From positions 1-8,205 of the forward strand of contig JBLHKE010000332.1 in NCBI GenBank assembly GCA_047619485.1: a stretch of DNA of 8,205 nt, written 5' to 3'. The DNA comes from JBLHKE01 sp047619485 (GTDB taxonomy: Bacteria; Verrucomicrobiota; Verrucomicrobiia; Verrucomicrobiales; DEV007). This document shows positions 1-6,651 of this stretch, piece by piece. Position 1 is the stretch's first letter; every line of letters starts with the position of its first letter. The notes under the pieces were generated by a model that saw only the letters and a program-made list of their open reading frames with translations, searched no databases and was not told the DNA's origin. Both the position numbers and the translations under genes were made by a program.

Positions 1-43
1 CTTCAGACATTTTCTGGTCGGAGATCTGGTTCGAATCCACCAT
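1..43 (-). CDS. Start of an unidentified protein, cut by the left window edge
   Basis: Only 14 codons are visible, reading MVDSNQISDQKMSE, with the rest beyond the left edge. The ATG shares its A with the TGA stop of the preceding glycosyltransferase-like gene, giving the one-base overlap TGATG at 45-41. The same arrangement occurs at the next junction upstream (1565-1561), which supports a genuine coupled gene. A partial Shine-Dalgarno GAGG lies about 9 bases before the ATG. A second in-frame ATG is codon 12, so the start could be slightly later. The visible residues are polar and give no family assignment. As the third gene of the sulfotransferase/glycosyltransferase set it may belong to surface glycan or polysaccharide synthesis, but that is inference from position only. 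Confidence 0.6.
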   Translation of the reverse strand, partial: MVDSNQISDQKMSE

Positions 44-1563
44 CAATTCGTGCCTCGCTTGTAAACTGTGTGTGAGTCCAATTTCTCGACGATCTGCCAC
101 GGCTTTAGATCGATTTGCGAGCTGAGTTCAGAGCCATCCCGCACCACCATGTAGGAAACCCCAACAAACTCTTCTTCCGGGAAGTTAGCATAGCCTCGGC
201 CAGCGAAAGCCATCACATACTTGCCGTGAAATCCAACCGAACCAATCTCCTCGCCCGCTGGCGCTTGGGCGTCGGCGAGTCCGATCGCATGGTAGAGATC
301 GAGATCACGTCCTCGATAGTAGGATTCGATATGAGGACTCGCAAGCATTGAGAAGCCGCCTCGGCTACTGTCGCTATTCCCAACGAATAGCAGATACCCG
401 TCGAGCAGGATGAGCCAAGCTGCCCACATCACGATCGCGCCTTTCACGAAGAGCCGCGAGCGTTCGTGATAGAGCATTGTCGAAAGATCGCGGAGGCCGA
501 GGATGATGTAGCCGATGAGGAACGGCGCGATAGGAAGAAAGTAGCGCTCGGGTTTCACTAGATCTCCGAGGAGTAGCGCCAACATCGCTAGCACATACCA
601 GTCTGCCGGTTGCACGCCATGGGTTCTAAACTGGCGAACCATGCCGAAAACTAGAAGTCCCATCAGCAAAACGACAATGATCCCAGAAAGGATCGCACTA
701 TCGACGCGGGTCTCGACAGCACGTCGCAGCGAAAAGAGGGTCGTCTCGATCATTGAGAACAACGCATAGGGATCAATGTTGGAGAAGCGCTCGAGGTAGT
801 GGCTGGTCCGGTCGTAGGCACCTGTTGGGGCGTCCCCGCTGGCGATAGCCTGAGAGCATCGCATCTTCCAAAGAAGCCAAGGAATCGCGCCCATCATTGC
901 CACCCCGATCTCTGGGGCGATTGCCCGATACCACGGGGCGGCGGAGCTCACTCTAGCCTGCCGGAACTGCGTCCACATCTGCGCCAGCACGGCAATCCCT
1001 AAAAACACCCCGGCGAACCTCGTTAGAGAGGCCAGCGCTAGTAGCGCGCCGGCGGCAAACATCCATGGCATCGAGCGGCTTGAACCGAGCCGCTGGAGTG
1101 TGATCAGAAACGCCATAGACAGCGCAAGGAATGGCCACTCAGAGAGGACGCTGGCTCCGCTGATCAATGAGATCGGCAACAGACACGTGAGTGCGGCGAC
1201 CGCGACGGGCAATTCGAATCGGTGAACTTTCGCCATTGCCCGAATAGCAAACAAGCCAGCCACGACGAATGCGAACACGACCAGCTTGGCCACCCACACC
1301 GCATCGCCTGCGATGATTCGCGCCCCGGCAAGGAACACCGGGAACACAGGGGGCCAATCGGTGATAGGAGTCCCGTCGAGGGCGAACTCCCCGGTCTCGA
1401 CGATCGACTTTGCGCCGAAAAAGTAGAGCACGTCATCGTGTTGTTCTGGTGTAAACCATGGATTGAGCGCGAGGAGAAAGATCGCGGCGGGGAGAATGGT
1501 GAGCACCCAACGAGGGAAGCGCTTCTTGAGCTCTTCCGAATTTTCCCTCGAACCAGATTCCAT
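43..1563 (-). CDS. GT-C fold (GT39/ArnT-like) membrane glycosyltransferase-like protein
   Basis: This 506-residue polytopic membrane protein looks like a member of the GT-C superfamily (PMT/ArnT, GT39-like). Such enzymes move a sugar from a polyprenyl-phosphate donor to a lipid, glycan or protein on the outer side of the inner membrane. A short charged N-terminus (1-17) precedes a first helix (about 18-35). The first outer loop then carries an acidic pair, HDD at 42-44, where GT-C enzymes keep catalytic or metal-binding acids. About ten further hydrophobic segments run to about residue 394, with SEWPF at 141-145, LTRFAG at 180-185 and KPERYFLP at 337-344, the last resembling the RY..P motif of GT39 relatives. 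Residues about 395-506 form a soluble C-terminal domain. The ATG overlaps the sulfotransferase stop (TGATG), so coupled translation is likely. Substrate and exact family are unknown; a non-enzymatic relative cannot be excluded. Confidence 0.75.
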   Translation of the reverse strand: MESGSRENSEELKKRFPRWVLTILPAAIFLLALNPWFTPEQHDDVLYFFGAKSIVETGEFALDGTPITDWPPVFPVFLAGARIIAGDAVWVAKLVVFAFVVAGLFAIRAMAKVHRFELPVAVAALTCLLPISLISGASVLSEWPFLALSMAFLITLQRLGSSRSMPWMFAAGALLALASLTRFAGVFLGIAVLAQMWTQFRQARVSSAAPWYRAIAPEIGVAMMGAIPWLLWKMRCSQAIASGDAPTGAYDRTSHYLERFSNIDPYALFSMIETTLFSLRRAVETRVDSAILSGIIVVLLMGLLVFGMVRQFRTHGVQPADWYVLAMLALLLGDLVKPERYFLPIAPFLIGYIILGLRDLSTMLYHERSRLFVKGAIVMWAAWLILLDGYLLFVGNSDSSRGGFSMLASPHIESYYRGRDLDLYHAIGLADAQAPAGEEIGSVGFHGKYVMAFAGRGYANFPEEEFVGVSYMVVRDGSELSSQIDLKPWQIVEKLDSHTVYKRGTN

Positions 1564-2456
1564 CAGGTATTGTTCCGCTCGTCCGGAGTGAAGATATTGA
1601 GTTTCTCGTCACTCAGTGCGGGAGGCGAAAAGCCGTTTTCATCGTAGCCAAAACGTTTCATGAGCGCTGAGACCTTAGAGTCATCACGCCATGCAGGCAA
1701 GAGCCGCTCCGCCCAGGTAGGGAGGTTCTTCATTTGCTGCCATTTTTGAAGGGCATGGTCACCGACTTCCTTATGTTCGTAGACGCTGTCGTGCCAGCTC
1801 TCACCGGGATTGTGTACCTGATACGACCGGTCGACCTGCTCTTCGTCGACCGAGAGCCCGAGCCATTTCAAAAAGTCGATCTTGGCCTGCTCTGGGTGGC
1901 AGACCAAGTCCTCGTAACGGATCAGATAGAGGCACTTTGCGTGCTGATGAGTTTCAGCGAATTCCAGCAATTCCTCGTGCTGCTTCCGCCAGTAGTTCCA
2001 ATATCCAGCACTTCGTGGCACCTCACGATTCTCTTGGTATTTGGTGAAGCTCACCAAGCTGTCGCGTGGATCGCGAATGACCACGCACACCCGCGCCGCA
2101 TCACCATAGGCCGCAAAAAGGTTCTCTAGGGCGTAGATGTAGTGATTGGATTTATCGACCAAGATGTCACCGTTTTCGACTGCCTCAGTCAATCTCCATG
2201 CCCCGAAAAAGCCCACTGGATCAAATTTTGTCTGCCGCAGGCCTTCGTGGGATCCAAAGTAGTACTTCAGCACGGTCGTCCCTGCCCGAGGAAAACCTGT
2301 CAGGTAAACGACCTTTGGTTGTTCGCCCTGGGGTGGCAATTGCTGAAGGTCGGCGGCCTTCCATTCGCGAAACTTTCTGAGATTGATATAGGCGACAGTC
2401 ATACCGCGTTTCAGAAACGCAGGCATGGCGCTGTAGAATTTCACCTTAAGATCCAT
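1563..2456 (-). CDS. PAPS-dependent sulfotransferase
   Basis: The 297-residue protein fits the cytosolic-type sulfotransferase fold, which transfers sulfate from PAPS to a hydroxyl or amine on a sugar, lipid or small molecule. The 5'-phosphosulfate loop is at 53-61 (TGFPRAGTT). The 3'-phosphate-binding segment is at 127-134 (IRDPRDSL), with Arg128 and Ser133 in the expected places. DKSNHY at 101-106 matches the family's DK(S/T) element, and IRYEDL at 179-184 is the usual strand after it. There is no signal peptide or clear membrane helix, although the N-terminus (7-25) is weakly amphipathic. Length is normal. An in-frame TAG at 2477-2475 with no start codon between fixes the ATG at 2456. No Shine-Dalgarno is visible; the leader instead reads ACTCCTCACTC. 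It starts 10 bases after the RND pump stop and ends in a TGATG overlap with the glycosyltransferase-like gene. That pairing suggests a surface glycan or lipid acceptor, but the acceptor is not readable from sequence. Confidence 0.88.
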   Translation of the reverse strand: MDLKVKFYSAMPAFLKRGMTVAYINLRKFREWKAADLQQLPPQGEQPKVVYLTGFPRAGTTVLKYYFGSHEGLRQTKFDPVGFFGAWRLTEAVENGDILVDKSNHYIYALENLFAAYGDAARVCVVIRDPRDSLVSFTKYQENREVPRSAGYWNYWRKQHEELLEFAETHQHAKCLYLIRYEDLVCHPEQAKIDFLKWLGLSVDEEQVDRSYQVHNPGESWHDSVYEHKEVGDHALQKWQQMKNLPTWAERLLPAWRDDSKVSALMKRFGYDENGFSPPALSDEKLNIFTPDERNNT

Positions 2457-2466
2457 GAGTGAGGAG

Positions 2467-5400
2467 TTAGTTAACTAGCTGGTGAGTTTGATGCTTTTTG
2501 AGTGCCCGTTCCTTCCCTAGCGAGAACAGGACAGGAACCACGAACATGGTCATGAGTTCGATCGCCATCCCGCCGAACACGGGGATCGCCATCGGCACCA
2601 TGATATCGGACCCGCGCCCGGTTGATGTAAGCACGGGAAGAAGTGCCAGCAAGGTCGTGCCGGTAGTCATCAGACACGGGCGGACACGGCGCAGGCCAGC
2701 CTCCATGGTGGTTTTACGAATCTCCTCGATGCTCTTTGGATCGGTCTCATCAAATTTTTGGCGCAGGTAGGTGGCGATGACAACGCCGTCGTCCGTAGCG
2801 ATGCCAAACAGGGCGAGGAAGCCGACCCAGACAGCTGTCGACAGATTGACCGGATTGATCTGGAAAAGTTCCCGGAGGTTGATGCCGAAGACGCTAAAGT
2901 CGAGGAAGCCGGGACGTCCGTAGAGCCACAACATGAGAAATCCACCCGACCAGGCTACCATGACACCGGAGAAAATGATGAGGGTGGTGGTCGCAGATTT
3001 GTTCTGGAGGTAGAGCAGGATGAAAATCGAGATGAGGCACAGCGGCAGCATCACCGCAAGGGTGCGGTTGAACTCGAGAGCCGATTCATAGTTGCCTGCG
3101 AACTCGTATCGGACGCCTGGAGGACGAACGAGATCTCCGGACGCCTCTTTCTCGTCTAGAAATGCTTGCGCGGCTTCGACGACATCGATCTCGGCGGATC
3201 CTTGCTCCGAACCAAACGTCAGATAGCCGGTGAGAAAAGTGTCCTCAGCTTTGATCACCTGTGGCCCGCGGATATAGCGAATTTCGGCGAGCTGGGATAG
3301 CGGCACGACAGCACCTTCCTTGCTGGTCACGAGTATCTCCTCAAGCGACTGGATGGAGTCGCGCATCTCGCGGGCGTAGCGCACTTGCACGCCGTAGCGC
3401 TCGCGTCCCTCGACCGTCATGGAAACGACTTTACCTCCGACTGCGAGTTGCACCGTCTCGTGGATGTCTGCGATGTTCAATCCGTATCGCTTCGCCGCTT
3501 GTCGGTCGGGGACGATTTCAAGGTATGGTTTGCCGACGATCCGGTCGGCATTGACAGTCGAAGCGTTTAGGCCTTTGACCTCACCGGAACGCAACAAGCG
3601 CTCCAGATCCAAGCCAAATTTCTCGATCACCTCGAGCGATGGCCCTTTGATCTTGATCCCCATCGGTGCACGCATTCCGGTGCGCAGCATGACGAGACGG
3701 GTCTCGATCGGCTGGAGTTTCGGAGCGCCGGTCGCACCGGGGAGCTTCGCGACTCGATCGATCTCTGCCCAGATATCCTCCGGGCTCTTGATGTGCGGGC
3801 GCCAGAGGCGAAATGGCTTGCCACGCTTGTCAGGCACGAGATCGCCATCTTTATAAATAAAGTCTCCAGCCTTGTCGGTACGGAAGCGCAGCGGTCTACC
3901 TTTCGAATCGCTACGATATTCTGGGAGGTAGTTGATCACGGTCTCGATCATCGAGATCGGAGCTGGATCGAGCGGTGATTCGACTCGACCAATCTTTCCG
4001 ACGACTTGGTGAACCTCAGGAACAGTGGCGATGGCAGCATCCAAGGTTCGTAAGGAATCGATCGCCTCTTCGATCGACGCGTGTGGGCTGATCGTCGGCA
4101 TGAACAGGAACGAGCCTTCGTCGAGCGAAGGGCGGAATTCGCGGCCGAGTCCTGGGAATTTTTCCTGAAGGTCTTCACCGATGCGCGACTCCTTGATCGG
4201 GCCCGGCAGAAAGCCCAGGACTTTCGGTGCCCCTTGCCAGACGAGTAGCGCCAAGAATAGAAAGGCCAGTGGCACGCTGAGGAACAGTGCCTTGTTACGT
4301 AGGCACCATGCGAGGAGTGATCCGTAAAACCGTTCGAAAATCCGGAAGAGAGTCAACAACCCGCCGATGATCAGGACGACGAAGAGGATGTTCGACAACA
4401 CGGTGCGATCGAGTCCGAGCGGCATCCAATCACGCGCTAGAACCCACACGACCGCCAGCGCGAAGGCGACATTGATGAACAGGGAAGCACGCCGTTTCGG
4501 TGCGAACTTCCACTCGTGTTTGAATAGCAGGTGGGCGAGCGGCGGGATGATTGTGAGCGCCACCAGGATCGATGCGATCAGCGCGAAGGTTTTGGTGAAG
4601 GCGAGAGGTCTGAACAGACGCCCAGCCTCGCCGGTCATGCTGAACACCGGAAGGAAGCTGACGACCGTGGTCGCGACCGAGGTGGCGACGGCTGAAGCGA
4701 CCTCGGTGACGGCTTCATAGATGACCAGCGCGCGCGACTTATCCGGCAGAGCCTCATCGAGGTGCTTGAGGATATTTTCAGTCAGAACAATCCCGACATC
4801 GACGACCGTGCCTATCGCGATCGCGATGCCCGAGAGCGCGACAATGTTCGCATCGATGCCGAACTTTTTCATGGCGATGAAGGTCACCAGCACCGCCAGC
4901 GGCAACATCGCGGAGATGAGCAAGCTACTGCGCAGGTGCAGCACCATGATGAGGACGACGATGATCGTCACCAGCACCTGCTGAAAGAGCGCCTCGTTGA
5001 GGGTATTTAGCGTCTCATCAATTAGCGTGGAACGATCGTAGAACGACTGAATCGTCACCTTTGAAGTATTCAGCCAATCAGGCCATTCCGAGCGATCGAC
5101 CTCCCGCGTCCATGCGAGCCACGCCTCAAGATTCGGCTCACCCTCGACGAAAGCATCCTCGATGCCCTGTTGGTTGGCGAATGCCACAACCGAAACCTTG
5201 TCGACCTTGTCCCAGTCGAAGACGACTCGAATCGGCAGCGCGTCTGTTAGGGCTGCGACTTTCGATTTTAGGTTGGTGATGGTCTCCATCGGGTTCGCCC
5301 CGTAACGGGAGACAACGACACCGCCCGCAGCATCCGCTCCGTTCAGATCGAGGGCGCCGCGACGCATCGCGGGTCCGAGTTGCACGGTTCCAACGTCACC

Positions 5401-6225
5401 CACAGTGATCGGGACATTGTCGCGCACCGTCACGACCGCATCGCGCAGATCCTCTAAGCTCTCGATGTAACCGGTGCCGCGCAGGATGTATTCGACGCCA
5501 TTGATGGCGAGATTGCGCGCCCCGATTTCCTGGTTCGCCTTGCGCACGGCGTCGGCGACCATCGGTAGGTGGACGTCGTAGGCGCGGAGGGCATTCGGAT
5601 CGACCTCGACTTGGTATTGTTTAACAAACCCTCCGACTGAAGCGACTTCAGCGACGCCCTTAGCGCTGAGCAGCGCGTAGCGCACTTGCCAGTCCTGGAT
5701 CGATCTCAGCTCGTCGAGATCCCAGCCACCGATCGGCTTGCCGTCGGGGTCACGCCCCTCCAGCACATACCAATAAACCTGCCCGAGCCCGGTCGCATCT
5801 GGCCCGAGAGAGGGCGTCACCCCCTCAGGCACGAGATTCGAAGGCAGACTATTGAGTTTTTCGAGCACTCGGCTCCTCGACCAATAGAACTCGATGTCCT
5901 CCTCGAAGATCAGATACACGTAGGAGTATCCGAACATCGAGAAGCTGCGAACCTCACGCACGCCCGGAATGCCTAGCAGCGAAACCGTCAATGGATAGGT
6001 GATCTGATCCTCGACGTCCTGCGGCGAGCGACCCGGAAACTCTGTGAAGACGATCTGCTGGTTGTCACCCAGATCAGGGATCGCATCGACCGGAACCGGA
6101 TCTCGCTCGATCGGCCCAGTGTTCCAATCGAACGGAGCAACCTTCATCCCCCACCCCACTACAAGGATGAGGAGAAGCAGGACGACGAGCTTCTGGTGGA
6201 GGCAGAAATGGATGAGGCGGTTCAA
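2467..6225 (-). CDS. cusA: Heavy-metal RND efflux permease (CusA/CzcA type, long form)
   Basis: This inner-membrane proton-driven pump is of the HME-RND family and exports metal from periplasm or cytoplasm through a tripartite complex. At 1252 residues it is about 200 longer than E. coli CusA (1047). The N-terminal helix is at about 12-28, followed by porter motifs such as GPDATG (141-146) and SRSRVLE (116-122). TM4 carries the proton-relay Asp476 in VVDVGIV, and LAFTKT is at 541-546. Aligned by eye to CusA recalled from memory, the three periplasmic-cleft Cu/Ag methionines are kept (Met709, Met759, Met846) and so is Met1209. The inner relay methionines are replaced by Val462, Val474, Leu481 and Leu549. 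CusA Glu939 aligns with Asp1145, and Lys984 with Cys1184. Extra sequence lies at about 337-392, 560-640 (two added hydrophobic segments), 770-810 and 1103-1125. The start is TTG, the first possible start after an in-frame TGA (6234-6232); no Shine-Dalgarno is close. Neighbours suggest copper/silver, but Zn/Co/Cd cannot be excluded. Confidence 0.93.
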   Translation of the reverse strand: MNRLIHFCLHQKLVVLLLLILVVGWGMKVAPFDWNTGPIERDPVPVDAIPDLGDNQQIVFTEFPGRSPQDVEDQITYPLTVSLLGIPGVREVRSFSMFGYSYVYLIFEEDIEFYWSRSRVLEKLNSLPSNLVPEGVTPSLGPDATGLGQVYWYVLEGRDPDGKPIGGWDLDELRSIQDWQVRYALLSAKGVAEVASVGGFVKQYQVEVDPNALRAYDVHLPMVADAVRKANQEIGARNLAINGVEYILRGTGYIESLEDLRDAVVTVRDNVPITVGDVGTVQLGPAMRRGALDLNGADAAGGVVVSRYGANPMETITNLKSKVAALTDALPIRVVFDWDKVDKVSVVAFANQQGIEDAFVEGEPNLEAWLAWTREVDRSEWPDWLNTSKVTIQSFYDRSTLIDETLNTLNEALFQQVLVTIIVVLIMVLHLRSSLLISAMLPLAVLVTFIAMKKFGIDANIVALSGIAIAIGTVVDVGIVLTENILKHLDEALPDKSRALVIYEAVTEVASAVATSVATTVVSFLPVFSMTGEAGRLFRPLAFTKTFALIASILVALTIIPPLAHLLFKHEWKFAPKRRASLFINVAFALAVVWVLARDWMPLGLDRTVLSNILFVVLIIGGLLTLFRIFERFYGSLLAWCLRNKALFLSVPLAFLFLALLVWQGAPKVLGFLPGPIKESRIGEDLQEKFPGLGREFRPSLDEGSFLFMPTISPHASIEEAIDSLRTLDAAIATVPEVHQVVGKIGRVESPLDPAPISMIETVINYLPEYRSDSKGRPLRFRTDKAGDFIYKDGDLVPDKRGKPFRLWRPHIKSPEDIWAEIDRVAKLPGATGAPKLQPIETRLVMLRTGMRAPMGIKIKGPSLEVIEKFGLDLERLLRSGEVKGLNASTVNADRIVGKPYLEIVPDRQAAKRYGLNIADIHETVQLAVGGKVVSMTVEGRERYGVQVRYAREMRDSIQSLEEILVTSKEGAVVPLSQLAEIRYIRGPQVIKAEDTFLTGYLTFGSEQGSAEIDVVEAAQAFLDEKEASGDLVRPPGVRYEFAGNYESALEFNRTLAVMLPLCLISIFILLYLQNKSATTTLIIFSGVMVAWSGGFLMLWLYGRPGFLDFSVFGINLRELFQINPVNLSTAVWVGFLALFGIATDDGVVIATYLRQKFDETDPKSIEEIRKTTMEAGLRRVRPCLMTTGTTLLALLPVLTSTGRGSDIMVPMAIPVFGGMAIELMTMFVVPVLFSLGKERALKKHQTHQLVN

Positions 6226-6337
6226 GATCGGTCAGGTAAAATGTGGATCAACGTCTAGGAAGTTCTCCTGCTGTGCCCCAGCCGTATCGCGGCGATATAG
6301 GTGATCGCCGGATACGCGCTTGCAGGCAGGGCAGATA
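6226..6337. other. Spacer between lipoprotein and RND pump genes
   Basis: This 112-base spacer is the longest gene-free stretch in the window. Read on the minus strand it contains a strong imperfect hairpin, an AGGAGA at 6269-6264 that lies 38 bases before the pump start, and a possible 9-codon TTG-initiated mini-ORF (6251-6222). The stop of that mini-ORF overlaps the pump TTG as TTGA. In the pump's own frame the spacer is open from just inside the lipoprotein end to TGA at 6234-6232. It encodes a CPAC motif there but has no ATG, GTG or TTG start. I see no convincing promoter. Confidence 0.6.
6280..6320 (-). repeat. Imperfect inverted repeat / intercistronic mRNA hairpin
   Basis: Bases 6290-6296 (cggcgat) pair perfectly with 6304-6310 (atcgccg) around a 7-base loop. 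Beyond a single unpaired g at 6289, 6283-6288 (cgtatc) pairs with 6311-6316 (gatacg). Beyond an unpaired c at 6317, 6280-6282 (agc) pairs with 6318-6320 (gct). That makes 16 pairs with two one-base bulges. Outer segments could pair further (tgccc 6274-6278 with gggca 6329-6333). No T-run follows on either strand, so this is not a classical Rho-independent terminator. A role in mRNA processing or stability between the ATPase/lipoprotein part and the pump is plausible, as is a REP-like dispersed repeat. Both are inference. Confidence 0.7.
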
Positions 6338-6625
6338 TCACTTCTTCAGCTTCGCGAGGAATTTCGCCGGATCCTCCTCGAACTCGGGGATGCAACTTTT
6401 GCAGCAGAATTTCACAGTGGTGCCCTCGTGGACGATCTCGACTGGCTTGCCCATGCTGCCGAGTTTTTCATCTGAGACGACACAGGTCGTCAGCGGGTAC
6501 TCGCCGCTAGAACCGGCAGTTTCCTTGTCAGACTCGCCGCCTGCGGTGTCAGGTTTCTTATCGGAGCAAGATGCCAGCGCGAGCGGGACGGCGAGGAGGA
6601 ATGTCAGGATGGTTTTTGTTTTCAT
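6338..6625 (-). CDS. Small lipoprotein with TRASH/YHS-like metal-binding cysteine domain
   Basis: The protein has 95 residues. A basic start (MKTKT) and hydrophobic core lead to a lipobox LASC at 17-20, predicting cleavage before Cys20 and lipid anchoring; residue +2 is Ser. A low-complexity polar linker (21-42) follows, rich in Gly, Ser, Asp, Glu and Lys. The C-terminal domain (43-95) has Cys48 in YPLTTCVVS, then FCCKSC with Cys74, Cys75 and Cys78, and ends with an E/D-rich DPAKFLAKL segment. The spacing Cys-x26-Cys-x2-Cys resembles TRASH/YHS-type domains, which bind or sense metals in copper and mercury systems. Lying 26 bases after the copper ATPase and just before the RND pump, it is probably a periplasmic metal buffer or chaperone passing copper between them. 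The ATG is preceded by an A-rich leader without Shine-Dalgarno. Metal identity and partner are not shown. Confidence 0.85.
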   Translation of the reverse strand: MKTKTILTFLLAVPLALASCSDKKPDTAGGESDKETAGSSGEYPLTTCVVSDEKLGSMGKPVEIVHEGTTVKFCCKSCIPEFEEDPAKFLAKLKK

Positions 6626-6651
6626 TTTCTGTGTATTGATTTGGTTTTGGC

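Noticed and set aside
24..42. ggttcgaatccacc resembles a tRNA T-loop, with cttcaga upstream like an anticodon loop
   Set aside because: The T-stem pairs only three bases, no acceptor stem or CCA context fits, and the stretch is explained as the first codons of a coupled minus-strand gene.
1222..1647. 141-residue plus-strand open frame across the GT-C/sulfotransferase junction
   Set aside because: It is antisense to two well-supported genes, highly charged, without domain features; a shadow frame.
2468..2477. Perfect 10-base palindrome tagttaacta over the pump stop codon
   Set aside because: No loop or T-run, too short to call a terminator or operator; likely chance.
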